NCBI GenBank assembly: GCA_023439545.1
Contig: JAEXNT010000057.1
Span: 1-45,112, forward strand
From: Bacillota bacterium
Lineage (GTDB): Bacteria > Bacillota > Clostridia > Acetivibrionales > DTU013
DNA length: 45,112 nucleotides
Direction of reading: 5' to 3'
This document shows positions 17,483 through 26,719 of this stretch, piece by piece. Within the stretch, counting starts at the first letter, position 1. Each line of letters starts with the position of its first letter. Under the pieces are notes generated by a model. It was not told the origin of the DNA. It saw nothing but the letters and a program-made list of their open reading frames with translations, and did no database searches. The position numbers and the translations under genes were made by a program.

Positions 17483-17683
17483 ATGATTAAACTAACCAGG
17501 CTCAACGGCTCGGTTTATGTCCTGAACAGCGATCTTATAGAAACGATGGAAGCGACGCCGGACACGGTCATTTCGACTACCGACGCGAAAAAATATGTCT
17601 GCAGGGAATCCGTAGATGAAGTAATCGGAAAGATTATCGAATTCAGGGGGAGAATACTGATATTCGCAGACACTCACAAATGA
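17483..17683 (+). CDS. flbD: Flagellar protein FlbD
   Basis: FlbD is a short conserved flagellar protein of clostridia and other Firmicutes and spirochetes (PF06289 type), of unknown biochemical role, usually next to motA/motB or fliL. The 66-residue protein matches throughout: IKLTRLNGSVYVLNSDLIETMEATPDTVIST, then CRESVDEVIGKIIEFR. ATG 17483 has TAGGGG about 10 nt upstream; a TTG at 17459 is less likely. It is distinct from the unrelated Caulobacter regulator also called FlbD. Confidence 0.92.
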   Translation: MIKLTRLNGSVYVLNSDLIETMEATPDTVISTTDAKKYVCRESVDEVIGKIIEFRGRILIFADTHK

Positions 17684-17700
17684 TAGAGGGGGCATAAGGT

Positions 17701-18222
17701 TTGGAGTCTAAAGGAACATCGTTTATTCTTATCATCATAGTTGCAGTTCTTGCGCTGACATTGGCAGCTCTTGCAGGTTATCTGTTCATAGTACAGGGAT
17801 CGTCCAATTCGGATAAAAACGTGACGGAAGCAAATAGTGCAAACGTCAAGGATGTGCCGAAGGAGGAGGATCTGGTCAAGATTCCGCTCTACGAAAACGC
17901 TCGTTTTTTCAATCTGAAGAGCGAAGATCCGCAAAAAACATCCATAATACAGGTAATGGTCACTTTAAAATGCCACAAGGCGCTTAAGCATGATAAGAAA
18001 GCCGTAGTTACCGAATTGGTGACCGGACGGTCCGACGAGATACAGGAGCTGGTAACTAAATTTTTTCTTACTATGACAATAGCCCAGGTGAAGGATCCGG
18101 CTGCCATGGATACGGCGAAGAAGGATCTGACGGAGCATATAAATACATTGTTGAACGAAGGAAATAAGGATCCTGAGGATATAGTTTATACGGTGATATT
18201 CTCGGAGTGGCTTTTCCAGTGA
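17701..18222 (+). CDS. fliL: Flagellar basal body-associated protein FliL
   Basis: FliL is a single-span membrane protein that surrounds and activates stator units. The 173-residue protein has one N-terminal membrane helix (about 7-29), a polar linker and the periplasmic-side FliL domain, here extracytoplasmic (ARFFNLKSEDPQKTSIIQVMVTLKC; LTEHINTLL; YTVIFSEWLFQ). It starts at TTG 17701 with GAGGGGG about 8 nt upstream. It directly follows flbD, whereas in many clostridia motA and motB lie between them. Confidence 0.9.
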   Translation: MESKGTSFILIIIVAVLALTLAALAGYLFIVQGSSNSDKNVTEANSANVKDVPKEEDLVKIPLYENARFFNLKSEDPQKTSIIQVMVTLKCHKALKHDKKAVVTELVTGRSDEIQELVTKFFLTMTIAQVKDPAAMDTAKKDLTEHINTLLNEGNKDPEDIVYTVIFSEWLFQ

Positions 18223-18225
18223 AAT

Positions 18226-18288
18226 GATTTGCGAAGCAAATCGTTGGCAGGTTGAAATGTTCCTATTATATTTTATTGGGCATTTCAA
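18226..18288 (+). promoter_or_regulatory. Hairpins in the fliL-fliM gap
   Basis: GATTTGC (18226-18232) pairs with GCAAATC (18236-18242) over a GAA loop, and TTGAAATG (18252-18259) pairs with CATTTCAA (18281-18288) around an AT-rich loop. The 107-nt gap holds no gene. Partial complementarity between the two elements (CAAATC/GATTTG) would allow alternative folding. Confidence 0.4.
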
Positions 18289-18329
18289 ATCGTGGATATG
18301 ATTTTCAGTAAAACGGGAGGTGGTTAAAA

Positions 18330-19316
18330 GTGGGAGACATTCTGTCTCAAAATGAAATAGACGATCTCTTGAAAGCGTTGAGCACGGGTGAAATAGACGC
18401 GCAGGAGATACAAACCACCAAGCAGGAAAAAAAGGTCAGAACCCATGATTTTCGCAGAGCGAGCAAGTTCGCAAAAGATCATATAAAGACCTTGAATATA
18501 ATATACGATAACTACGCGCGTCTTGTAACCAACTTCCTGACGGGTTATCTGAGGACTCTGGTACAGGTCGATGTGGTTACTGTGGAAGCGTTGCCCTACA
18601 GCGATTTCAGCAATTCGGTCTCCAACCCGGTCATCCTCGCGATCATTGATTTTGCGCCTTTGACAGGTTCGATAATACTCGAAATGGAGCCGCATGTTGC
18701 GTATTCGCTTGTCGACAGGATATTGGGCGGCAAGGGCTCTTCGATGGAGAGAATAAGGGAATTCACTGAAATAGAGCTTGCAATTATCGAAAGGATCATA
18801 ATCCAGATACTCAATCTGATGCGGGAGCCCTGGGAGAATGTCCTGTCGATCAGGCCGAGGCTCGACAAGATCGAAACGAACGCGCAGTTTGCGCAGATAG
18901 TAGCCCAGAACGAAACAGTCGCTCTGATAACGCTCAGCGCGAGAGTCGGGGACGTCGACGGTATGATCAACATCTGCATACCCCACATGGTTGTCGAGCC
19001 TATAGTTTCAAAGCTGAGCACCAAGTTCTGGTTCTCGAATGTCGAAAAGGAAGCAACTCCTGAAATGAAGGAAAGTATAGAAAACAAGGTTGAAAATACA
19101 TTAGTGCCCGTAAGGGCTGTACTTGGGCAAACCTCCATATCGGTAAACGATTTCATAGAACTGCAGCCGGGAGACGTACTTCCTCTGGATACGGGAGTAA
19201 ATGACGATATGGAAATACTTGTAGGAAACCTTCTGAAATTTTATGCGACTCCGGGTGTTAAGAAGAACAAGGTTGCGGTTAAAATTTCAAAGGTCCTGAA
19301 AAGGGAGGATGAATAA
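18330..19316 (+). CDS. fliM: Flagellar motor switch protein FliM
   Basis: FliM binds phosphorylated CheY and reverses motor rotation. The 328-residue protein starts with the CheY-binding peptide LSQNEIDDLLKAL, followed by the CheC-like middle domain (ALPYSDFSNSVSNP, ILGGKGSSMERIREFTEIE) and a C-terminal SpoA/FliN-like domain (VRAVLGQTSISVNDFIELQPGDVLPLD). The start is GTG 18330 with GGGAGGTGG upstream. Its stop codon shares one base with the ATG of fliY. Confidence 0.97.
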   Translation: MGDILSQNEIDDLLKALSTGEIDAQEIQTTKQEKKVRTHDFRRASKFAKDHIKTLNIIYDNYARLVTNFLTGYLRTLVQVDVVTVEALPYSDFSNSVSNPVILAIIDFAPLTGSIILEMEPHVAYSLVDRILGGKGSSMERIREFTEIELAIIERIIIQILNLMREPWENVLSIRPRLDKIETNAQFAQIVAQNETVALITLSARVGDVDGMINICIPHMVVEPIVSKLSTKFWFSNVEKEATPEMKESIENKVENTLVPVRAVLGQTSISVNDFIELQPGDVLPLDTGVNDDMEILVGNLLKFYATPGVKKNKVAVKISKVLKREDE

Positions 19317-20479
19317 TGGGAGACATGTTGTCGCAAGCTGAAATAGATGCTTTGCTCAATGGGACTTCTTTTGAACAGCCGTCGTCATCGGGCGGAGGTG
19401 ATCTTGATTCCCAGGAGATAGATGCGCTTGGCGAAATAGGTAACATAAGCATGGGCACATCCGCAACGACATTGTTTACGCTGCTCGGACAGAAGGTCAA
19501 CATAACCACGCCCACGGTATCGGTAAGCAGCTGGGATGAGATCGCAAGTGAGTATTCCACCTCATATGTAGGGGTCAAGGTAGAGTATACCAACGGTCTG
19601 ATCGGCAGCAACCTTATGATACTGAAGGAGCTCGACGTCAAGATCATAACCGATCTGATGATGGGAGGAGACGGGACCAACAGCGACGGGAACCTGTCAG
19701 AGCTGCATCTGAGCGCTATCAGCGAAGCAATGAACCAGATGGTCGGTTCTTCTTCGACATCGATGTCCTCTATGTTCGACAAAAGAATCGACATATCGCC
19801 GCCAAAGGCGTTCATTTTCGATATGAACAACATCAGGCAGAACATCAATATCGATGAGAGCGAAAAGGTCGTAAAGATAGCCTTTAAAATGATAATAGGC
19901 ACACTTATCGACAGTGAGATCATGCAGATATTGCCGCTGCCTTTTGCTAAAAAGATGGTCGAAAATCTGCTCAATATGGATACCGGCTCAGGCACGTTCG
20001 AACTGCCAAGGGAAGTCACACAGACACCGCCTCCTGCAAGGCCCCATAAGCAATCGGCGCCGCCTCCGCAGCCGCAGACTTCACCGCCCGTATTCAGCCA
20101 GCCGCAACCGCAAAGCTACCAGACAGAATACGTATATGAGCAGGCGTCTGAACCGAGGCAGATCAGGGAACCTGTCAACATACAGCCTGCCCATTTCCAG
20201 AATTTCGATGAGAACAGGATCGTACTCGATCGCAAGAACATAAGCCTGATCATGGATGTGCCGCTGCAGGTAACCGTTGAACTTGGACGGACTGAAAGGC
20301 TTATCAAGGATATACTTGAATTCAGCCCGGGTTCGATCATTGAACTGGACAAGCTCGCCGGAGAACCCGTCGACATACTCGTAAACGGCAAGCCCATAGC
20401 AAAAGGTGAGGTTGTGGTAATCGACGAAAGCTTTGGCGTAAGGATAACCGACATAATCCACCCGAGCAAGCGTTTGTAA
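19316..20479 (+). CDS. fliY: Motor switch phosphatase FliY (FliN fused to CheC-like domain)
   Basis: FliY is the Firmicute form of FliN: it completes the switch and dephosphorylates CheY-P at the motor. The 387-residue protein has an N-terminal FliM-like peptide (MLSQAEIDALLNGT), a CheC-type phosphatase domain with both catalytic sites (E and N in LGEIGNISMG; E and N in ISEAMNQMVG), a Pro/Gln-rich linker (about 225-290) and a C-terminal FliN/SpoA domain (MDVPLQVTVELGRTERLIKDIL). ATG 19316 overlaps the fliM stop by one base. Confidence 0.95.
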   Translation: MGDMLSQAEIDALLNGTSFEQPSSSGGGDLDSQEIDALGEIGNISMGTSATTLFTLLGQKVNITTPTVSVSSWDEIASEYSTSYVGVKVEYTNGLIGSNLMILKELDVKIITDLMMGGDGTNSDGNLSELHLSAISEAMNQMVGSSSTSMSSMFDKRIDISPPKAFIFDMNNIRQNINIDESEKVVKIAFKMIIGTLIDSEIMQILPLPFAKKMVENLLNMDTGSGTFELPREVTQTPPPARPHKQSAPPPQPQTSPPVFSQPQPQSYQTEYVYEQASEPRQIREPVNIQPAHFQNFDENRIVLDRKNISLIMDVPLQVTVELGRTERLIKDILEFSPGSIIELDKLAGEPVDILVNGKPIAKGEVVVIDESFGVRITDIIHPSKRL

Positions 20480-20514
20480 TGATTGAACTGATGCGTAATA
20501 AGGATCGGCAGAAT

Positions 20515-20549
20515 TAACTTCCGCAAAATTTATCGAAGAAGTTATATTT
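20515..20549. repeat. Dyad element in the fliY-cheY gap
   Basis: TAACTTC (20515-20521) pairs with GAAGTTA (20538-20544). The sequences ACTTCCGC (20517-20524) and GAAGTTATATTT (20538-20549) are identical to parts of the two ends of the 12707-12793 element, but the spacing here is much shorter, as if an internal deletion had occurred. Confidence 0.45.
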
Positions 20550-20573
20550 GGGTCGAACCCTGGAAAATGATTC

Positions 20574-20602
20574 TTGATTATACCGCGATGAAATGTTAAC
20601 AT
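20574..20602 (+). promoter_or_regulatory. Candidate internal sigma-A promoter before cheY
   Basis: TTGATT (20574-20579), a 17-bp spacer and TAACAT (20597-20602) lie 45 bp before cheY in a 167-bp gap, one of the longest inside the operon. It could raise cheY and export-gate expression independently of the upstream genes. Confidence 0.45.
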
Positions 20603-20646
20603 AGGGTTAGACGGCTCAATAACTCACATAATAAGGGGAGAGAATT

Positions 20647-21009
20647 ATGGGGAAAAGGATTTTGATTGTTGACGATGCAGCTTTTATGAGAATGATGATC
20701 AAGGATATTCTTTCTAAAAATGGTTATGAGGTAGTTGGAGAAGCCGAACATGGCGGTCGTGCAATTGAAAAATATAAAGAACTGCTGCCAGATCTCGTTA
20801 TTATGGATATAACAATGCCGGAAGTCGATGGAATACAGGCAGTAAAAGAAATAAGAAAAATAAACTCCGATTCCCAGGTCATTATGTGTTCAGCAATGGG
20901 CCAGCAGGCAATGGTTATTGAGTCGATCCAGGCCGGGGCAAGGGATTTTATCGTAAAACCGTTCCAGGCTGAAAGAGTAATCGAAGCGGTTAAAAAGGTA
21001 TTGGGATAA
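20647..21009 (+). CDS. cheY: Chemotaxis response regulator CheY
   Basis: CheY carries the signal from CheA to FliM/FliY. The 120-residue single receiver domain has the acidic pair Asp9-Asp10, phosphorylation site Asp54 (DLVIMDITMPEVDG), a Ser at the Thr/Ser switch position (VIMCSAMG) and Lys104 (FIVKPFQ). No output domain is present. GGGGAGAG lies before ATG 20647. Placement after fliY and before fliO is standard for Firmicutes. Confidence 0.96.
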   Translation: MGKRILIVDDAAFMRMMIKDILSKNGYEVVGEAEHGGRAIEKYKELLPDLVIMDITMPEVDGIQAVKEIRKINSDSQVIMCSAMGQQAMVIESIQAGARDFIVKPFQAERVIEAVKKVLG

Positions 21010-21078
21010 TTTACAGCACATAAAAAGCCGGTACGGGCTTAACCGCCGGGCGGCGTGAAACCGGGGGTTGATACGTGG

Positions 21079-21579
21079 ATGAGCTATGAATTGAAGGCGT
21101 TTTTGTATTTCATTGGCTTCTGTTCGGTGCTCTATTTGGCGTACATATCTACAAAATACATTGCCAACAAGCAGAACAAGGCAATGAGAAGCAAAAACAT
21201 CAGCGTAATCGAAACTGTCATGCTAAGCGCCGACAAAAGGCTGCATCTGGTCAAGGCGGGCAAAGCTTTCGTATTGATTGCCACAACGGCTAAAACGGTT
21301 GAATTCCTTACGAATGTGGAACTCGACGAAGAACCCGGGCAGGAAAAGGTCCCTGCGGAGAATGGCGTTACGTTCGACTTCAAATCGATTTTTGAAAAAT
21401 ATTCAGGGTTATATAGATCGAAAAAGGCAAAGAATCCGGCTGAACCGGAGTACGAGGCTCCCCAGGACGACGCTTTCGGACACGATTTCAGATCGAATCT
21501 GGGAAAATTGAAGTCGATCGTTGGCAGTAACAAGTACAAGGCCAAAGAAAACGGGGATGACGTTACAAATGAAAAGTAG
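21079..21579 (+). CDS. fliO: Flagellar export gate assembly protein FliO
   Basis: FliO helps assemble the FliP ring of the export gate. The 166-residue protein has one N-terminal membrane helix (about 5-27) and the FliO-family stretch ISVIETVMLSADKRLHLVKAGKAFVLIATTAKTVEFL, followed by a charged cytoplasmic tail. ATG 21079 is my choice; an in-frame GTG at 21055 would add eight residues and neither has an ideal ribosome binding site. It overlaps fliP by 11 nt. Confidence 0.88.
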   Translation: MSYELKAFLYFIGFCSVLYLAYISTKYIANKQNKAMRSKNISVIETVMLSADKRLHLVKAGKAFVLIATTAKTVEFLTNVELDEEPGQEKVPAENGVTFDFKSIFEKYSGLYRSKKAKNPAEPEYEAPQDDAFGHDFRSNLGKLKSIVGSNKYKAKENGDDVTNEK

Positions 21580-22342
21580 ATTGAGAGGTTTGCAGGTTGC
21601 TGTCATTTTTTTAATAATGGCTTTTTTCTCTTCAAATGCCTACGCTGAAACAACGTTTCCCTTCAAATTCGGTTTCAGTGTGGAGCCGGCATCTTCGCCC
21701 CAGGAGGTATCCTCCAGCATACAGATCCTTCTTATCCTGACAGTTCTCTCACTCGCACCTTCAATAATAATAATGATGACGTCCTTCACACGAATAGTGA
21801 TTGTGCTGTCATTTCTGAGAAATGCGCTGGGTACCCAGCAAATGCCGCCAAATCAGGTATTGGTCGGGCTTGCTTTGTTTTTATCCCTTTTTATCATGAC
21901 GCCGGTAATAAGCGATATAAATACACAGGCCTATGCGCCGTATAACGAGGGCAAGATAACCCAGCAGCAGGCCTTGGACAACTCCGGGAAAGTTATGAAG
22001 GATTTCATGATAAAGCAGTTTGGTGGTAATGAGAAGGATCTCGCATTTTTTGCGTCGCTCGCAAAAATCAAGACGCCTGTCAAGAGTTATTTGGACCTGC
22101 CTCTGACCGTTATAATTCCGGCCTTCATAATAAACGAACTGACGATAGCCTTCAAGATAGGCTTTTTGATATATATACCTTTTTTGATAATAGACATGGT
22201 GGTTTCAAGCACCTTGATGTCCATGGGCATGATGATGCTTCCGCCTGTAATGATTTCTCTGCCGTTCAAGATACTGCTTTTCATATTGGTCGACGGCTGG
22301 GGGTTGATTTCGAAAACTCTTATTGCATCGTTCATTACATAG
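21569..22342 (+). CDS. fliP: Flagellar type III export gate protein FliP
   Basis: FliP forms the core pore of the export gate with FliQ and FliR. From ATG 21569 the 257-residue protein begins with a cleavable signal peptide (basic start, hydrophobic core, SNAYA then ET), which is typical of FliP, and has the motifs LTVLSLAPSIIIMMTSFTRIVIVLSFLRNALGTQQ and LPFKILLFILVDGW. Earlier in-frame starts (21521, 21557) would extend in front of the signal peptide and are less likely. It overlaps the end of fliO. Confidence 0.95.
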   Translation: MKSRLRGLQVAVIFLIMAFFSSNAYAETTFPFKFGFSVEPASSPQEVSSSIQILLILTVLSLAPSIIIMMTSFTRIVIVLSFLRNALGTQQMPPNQVLVGLALFLSLFIMTPVISDINTQAYAPYNEGKITQQQALDNSGKVMKDFMIKQFGGNEKDLAFFASLAKIKTPVKSYLDLPLTVIIPAFIINELTIAFKIGFLIYIPFLIIDMVVSSTLMSMGMMMLPPVMISLPFKILLFILVDGWGLISKTLIASFIT

Positions 22343-22380
22343 TGAACGTTCAAGGTATTTCAAGTGTCAGGGGGCTTTGA

Positions 22381-22650
22381 ATGGATCAGGATACGGTAAT
22401 AAATATCGCGCAGGGCGCTTTGATGATGGTGTTGTATGTTTCGGCTCCGCTATTGGGAATAAGCCTGGTAGTGGGCCTTGCTGTAAGTGTGTTTCAGGCT
22501 ACTACGCAGATACAGGAGCAAACGCTTTCCTTTATTCCGAAGATACTGTCCGTTATAGTCGCGATAGCGGCGTTCGGCTCCTGGATGCTGACAATGCTGA
22601 CAGATTATACGAATAACCTGTTTCAGAACATTTTGCAGTATATAAGGTAG
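22381..22650 (+). CDS. fliQ: Flagellar export gate protein FliQ
   Basis: FliQ packs around the FliP-FliR pore. The 89-residue protein has two hydrophobic hairpin helices (about 14-38 and 50-75) and the signature FQATTQIQEQTLSFIPKI between them. Length is exactly typical. AGGGGG lies a few nt before ATG 22381. It is followed after 17 nt by fliR. Confidence 0.95.
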   Translation: MDQDTVINIAQGALMMVLYVSAPLLGISLVVGLAVSVFQATTQIQEQTLSFIPKILSVIVAIAAFGSWMLTMLTDYTNNLFQNILQYIR

Positions 22651-22667
22651 GATGGAGGGCTCAGACG

Positions 22668-23453
22668 GTGCAGATACCGGCAGATCTTATTGCAACCGGC
22701 TTCGATATCTTTCTGCTGGTGTTCATTCGTATGACCGGCTTGTTTGTTGTGGCGCCTATTTTCGGAAGGCGAAATATGCCTGCTTATTTCAAGATAGGTT
22801 TTTCGTTTTTTGCTACATTGATACTTGTAAACACTACGGCGATACAAAACGTGCAATATGACGACAACCTGCTTTCGTATGCGCTGCTGGTCGCGAAGGA
22901 GTTTCTCGTCGGACTGTCGATGGGGTTCATCGCATACATTACATACAATGCCATCTACATTGCAGGCGAGATAATCGACATGCAGACAGGCTTCGGCATT
23001 GTTAACGTAATGGATCCGATGAGCAATATACAGGTACCTGTTACCGCTAATGTATATTTTATAATAAGCATGCTGATCTTTTTATTGATAAACGGACACC
23101 AGATGCTTATAAAAGCGTTATTTGACAGCTTTACATCGCTGCCGTTGGGGACGGCGCAATTCAATGCGGAAATGACGGAGACCTATGTTTCATTATTCAG
23201 CTCCGTATTTTCTACAGGCTTCAAGATAGCGGCTCCGATAGTGGCTACTATCCTGATTGCAGATATCGTGCTGGGTACGATATCCAAAATGGTCCCCCAG
23301 ATGAATATATTTGTGATCGGTATGCCCCTGAAGATCATAGTAGGCATACTTGTAGTGGTTATCACGATACCGATGTTCGTTACTGTTATGGAATCGGTAT
23401 TCAAACTTATGGATACCACTGTTGTCAATTACGTGAAGGAGCTTCATCCCTGA
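22668..23453 (+). CDS. fliR: Flagellar export gate protein FliR
   Basis: FliR is the single-copy core subunit of the export gate. The 261-residue protein has about six hydrophobic segments and the family motifs RMTGLFVVAPIFGRRNMPAYFK, GEIIDMQTGFGIVNVMDP and GTISKMVPQMNIFVIGMPLKI. The start is GTG 22668 with GGAGGG about 9 nt upstream. Its stop codon overlaps the flhB start (TGATG), suggesting coupled translation. Confidence 0.95.
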   Translation: MQIPADLIATGFDIFLLVFIRMTGLFVVAPIFGRRNMPAYFKIGFSFFATLILVNTTAIQNVQYDDNLLSYALLVAKEFLVGLSMGFIAYITYNAIYIAGEIIDMQTGFGIVNVMDPMSNIQVPVTANVYFIISMLIFLLINGHQMLIKALFDSFTSLPLGTAQFNAEMTETYVSLFSSVFSTGFKIAAPIVATILIADIVLGTISKMVPQMNIFVIGMPLKIIVGILVVVITIPMFVTVMESVFKLMDTTVVNYVKELHP

Positions 23454-24562
23454 TGATCAGCAAGATTAACCTGCAGTTGTTTGCACAGGGAGCAGGTGGC
23501 GAAGACAAGACAGAGAAAGCCACCCCTAAAAAGAGGCGTGAAGCCAGAAAAAAAGGACAGGTTCTACAGAGCCGGGAGATATCCTCCGCCATGGTTCTGC
23601 TTTTTGTATTTATAGCGCTGCGGGTCTTTGGAAAAAGCATTTATACGGTTATTACCGAATACATGAAAAAGGTGCTTATGGAATACCCGAAGATCGAGGA
23701 TCTGTATACGCCTGATATTTTGAGCCGTGTATTTGTCGACGGAGTTACGGTTTTTGCCAAGGCGGTCGGACCGGTACTGCTGGTGGCGCTGCTTTCCGGT
23801 CTGATCGTGAGCTATGTACAGGTAGGCTTCCTGTTCACAACTGAGACGCTGAAGCCTCAATTCAGCAGGATCAATCCATTGAGCGGCATCAAGAGGATGT
23901 TTTCCCTGCGCAGTGTAGTGGAACTTGTGAAGTCGGTGCTGAAGGTCATTGCCATAAGCTACATGGCATATACGTACCTCAATGGCAAGGTGCAAACGGT
24001 ACTGAGCCTGATGGACATGGATATGCTGCAGATCGCATCCTTTATAGGGATGACCGTACTGGATGTTTCGATCAGGATATGCATACTGCTGGTTATTTTG
24101 GGGATCTTCGATTTTGTCTACCAGTGGTGGGATTTTGAGAAGAACCTGAAGATGACCAAGCAGGAGATCAAGGAGGAATACAAGCAAACGGAGGGAAATC
24201 CGCAGATCAAGGCGAGAATCCGCCAAAAGCAGCGCCAGATGTCCATGCGGAGAATGATGCAGGAAATTCCGAAGGCGGATGTAATAATAACCAACCCTAC
24301 GCATTTTGCGTGCGCGCTGAAATATGACGCTGAGAAATCGCCCGCTCCGATACTGCTGGCAAAAGGGCAGGATTATATAGCCTTAAGGATAAAGGAAATA
24401 GCCAGGGAGAACAAGGTAGAAATAGTTGAAAACAAGCAGCTTGCAAGGACTATTTACGATACGGTGGAAATAGGTCAGCCAATACCTTCGGAACTGTATC
24501 AGGCGGTAGCGGAGGTGCTTGCATTCGTATACAGCCTCAAGGGCAAGACAAAAGCAGGCTGA
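23453..24562 (+). CDS. flhB: Flagellar export substrate-specificity switch protein FlhB
   Basis: FlhB switches export from rod/hook to filament substrates after FliK signals that the hook is complete. The 369-residue protein has the basic N-terminal motif DKTEKATPKKRREARKKGQV, four membrane helices (about 32-210) and the autocleavage site NPTH (in IITNPTHFACALKYD). Cleavage residues are intact, so switching should work with the fliK in this operon. It has a one-base overlap with fliR. Confidence 0.96.
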   Translation: MISKINLQLFAQGAGGEDKTEKATPKKRREARKKGQVLQSREISSAMVLLFVFIALRVFGKSIYTVITEYMKKVLMEYPKIEDLYTPDILSRVFVDGVTVFAKAVGPVLLVALLSGLIVSYVQVGFLFTTETLKPQFSRINPLSGIKRMFSLRSVVELVKSVLKVIAISYMAYTYLNGKVQTVLSLMDMDMLQIASFIGMTVLDVSIRICILLVILGIFDFVYQWWDFEKNLKMTKQEIKEEYKQTEGNPQIKARIRQKQRQMSMRRMMQEIPKADVIITNPTHFACALKYDAEKSPAPILLAKGQDYIALRIKEIARENKVEIVENKQLARTIYDTVEIGQPIPSELYQAVAEVLAFVYSLKGKTKAG

Positions 24563-24600
24563 CATTGATTTGAATACATAAGAGGGGAGGTCGACAGGAC

Positions 24601-26625
24601 TTGAGGATAAAGGACGCAACGGTACCGATCATCATAGTGGGGATAGTGCTGGCATTTATCATACCGCTTCCGGGTTTTATTCTGGACGTGCTTCTTGCCA
24701 TCAACATAATGCTTTCGGTCATCATACTGCTGAATACGGTATATATGAAGGAAGCGCTGCAGCTTGCCATTTTCCCGTCGCTTCTCGTAATCACGACAAT
24801 GTATAGGCTCGCGCTGAACGTTAGTTCGGCGAGACTTATAATAGGTCAGGGAGAAGCAGGAAAGGTAATAGCGGGCTTCGGTACGTTTGTGGGCGGAAAT
24901 GACCTCGTTGTAGGCTTTATCATATTTTTACTGATCACGCTGGTAAATTTCATAGTCATAACCAGGGGCTCAGAAAGAGTGGCGGAGGTCGCAGCAAGGT
25001 TCACCCTCGATGCAATGCCGGGAAAGCAGATGGCAATTGACGCCGATCTCAACTCGGGACTGATAAATGAATCGGAAGCCAAGGAGCGCAGGAAAAAGAT
25101 ACAGCGTGAAGCTGATTTCTACGGGGCCATGGACGGCGCAAGCAAGTTTGTAAAAAGCGACGCCATCATGGGTATTATCATAACAATCCTGAATATTATC
25201 GGCGGACTCATTATGGGTATGGTTTCAAGAGGAGAATCGATTACGGAGGCCCTCTCGACATACACAATCCTCACAATAGGCGACGGTCTTGTCAGCCAGA
25301 TACCGGCGCTGATGATTTCCACCGCGACGAGCTTTATCGTCACAAGGGCTGCCTCCGAGTCCGATATCAGCACGGATTTCCTCAAACAGGTATTCAGCAA
25401 TCCGAAGGTGCTTTATATAGCCTCGGGACTCAGCCTCATACTATCGATTTTCCTGCCGACGATCCCATTCCTGCTTATGTCGGCTGTACTTGCATTCCTG
25501 GGATATACCCTGTCCAGGCAGCAGATCGCGGATCAGAAGCAGCAGGAGGTAAGGGTGGAGGAAAACGAGGTAGAGGAGATACGCAAGCCTGAAAATGTGG
25601 TTTCCCTTCTGCAAATTGACCCGATAGAGCTTGAATTCGGCTATGGCATAATACCTCTCGCAGACGTGAATCAGGGAGGGGACCTGCTCGATCGGGTAGT
25701 CATGATCCGCAGGCAGCTGGCTCTGGAGCTAGGCATGATCGTTCCGATAATACGTCTGCGCGACAATATACAGCTTGCTCCCAACGAATACCAGATAAAA
25801 ATCAAGGGAGTCGAAGTTGCACGGGGCGAACTGATGCTTGATAACTATATGGCAATGAACCCCGGTCTTGTCGAGGAGGAAATCGACGGTATCAAAACCA
25901 CCGAGCCTGCTTTCGGGCTGCCTGCGATATGGATAACGGAGGGACAGAGAGACAGAGCCGAAATGCTGGGCTATACGGTAGTCGACTCTCCTTCCATCAT
26001 TGCTACGCACCTTACGGAGATAATAAAGAAATTTGCGCATGAGCTTATGGGAAGGCAGGAAGTACAGACGCTTATCGACAATATAAAGCAGAGTTACCCC
26101 GTGATCGTGGATGAACTCATACCCAAGCTCATGACGGTGGGAGAGGTTCAGAAGGTGCTTGCGAACCTTCTGAAGGAAGGGATTTCGATCAGGGACATGG
26201 TGACTATACTTGAGACTCTCGCCGACTACGCTTCGATAACGCACGATACCGACATGCTTACTGAATATGTCAGGCAGGGTCTCGGAAGGGCCATATCCAA
26301 AAGGTTTTTCACAGACCAGAAATCAAGTGTCATCACACTCGATCCAAAGCTCGAACAGGTCATTATGGACTCGCTGCAAAAATCCGAGACCGGTTCATAC
26401 CTGACACTTGAACCCAGTGTAACAAATACGATACTGGGTAGCCTGACGAAACAGGTACAGAAGCTGGTACAGCTGGGTCAGCAGCCGATAGTGCTTGCTT
26501 CGCCCGTCGTGCGCCTGTACTTTAAAAAGCTTGCCGACCAGGCTATACCCGGGCTTATAGTTTTGTCCTACAACGAACTGGATCCGAACCTGGAGATACA
26601 GTCCATTGGTGTGGTCAGTGTATAA
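24601..26625 (+). CDS. flhA: Flagellar export gate protein FlhA
   Basis: FlhA forms the nonameric export gate ring that docks chaperone-substrate complexes. The 674-residue protein has eight N-terminal membrane helices and the FHIPEP-family signature RFTLDAMPGKQMAIDADLNSGLI, then a large cytoplasmic domain (about 330-674). It starts at TTG 24601 with GGGGAGG about 10 nt upstream. It is followed by a 94-nt gap with a candidate promoter for flhF. Confidence 0.96.
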   Translation: MRIKDATVPIIIVGIVLAFIIPLPGFILDVLLAINIMLSVIILLNTVYMKEALQLAIFPSLLVITTMYRLALNVSSARLIIGQGEAGKVIAGFGTFVGGNDLVVGFIIFLLITLVNFIVITRGSERVAEVAARFTLDAMPGKQMAIDADLNSGLINESEAKERRKKIQREADFYGAMDGASKFVKSDAIMGIIITILNIIGGLIMGMVSRGESITEALSTYTILTIGDGLVSQIPALMISTATSFIVTRAASESDISTDFLKQVFSNPKVLYIASGLSLILSIFLPTIPFLLMSAVLAFLGYTLSRQQIADQKQQEVRVEENEVEEIRKPENVVSLLQIDPIELEFGYGIIPLADVNQGGDLLDRVVMIRRQLALELGMIVPIIRLRDNIQLAPNEYQIKIKGVEVARGELMLDNYMAMNPGLVEEEIDGIKTTEPAFGLPAIWITEGQRDRAEMLGYTVVDSPSIIATHLTEIIKKFAHELMGRQEVQTLIDNIKQSYPVIVDELIPKLMTVGEVQKVLANLLKEGISIRDMVTILETLADYASITHDTDMLTEYVRQGLGRAISKRFFTDQKSSVITLDPKLEQVIMDSLQKSETGSYLTLEPSVTNTILGSLTKQVQKLVQLGQQPIVLASPVVRLYFKKLADQAIPGLIVLSYNELDPNLEIQSIGVVSV

Positions 26626-26637
26626 TTTTGGGGAAAA

Positions 26638-26666
26638 TTGTATGATAAGACCAACTGTGATAAAAT
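26638..26666 (+). promoter_or_regulatory. Candidate internal sigma-A promoter before flhF
   Basis: TTGTAT (26638-26643), a 17-bp spacer and TAAAAT (26661-26666) lie in the flhA-flhF gap, about 55 bp before flhF. The -10 hexamer is the same as in the candidate operon promoter at 5058-5086. Confidence 0.5.
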
Positions 26667-26719
26667 AGAACCATAGAAATAGGACAATAAATCATTATTT
26701 TGACATAGACGAGGGAAAT

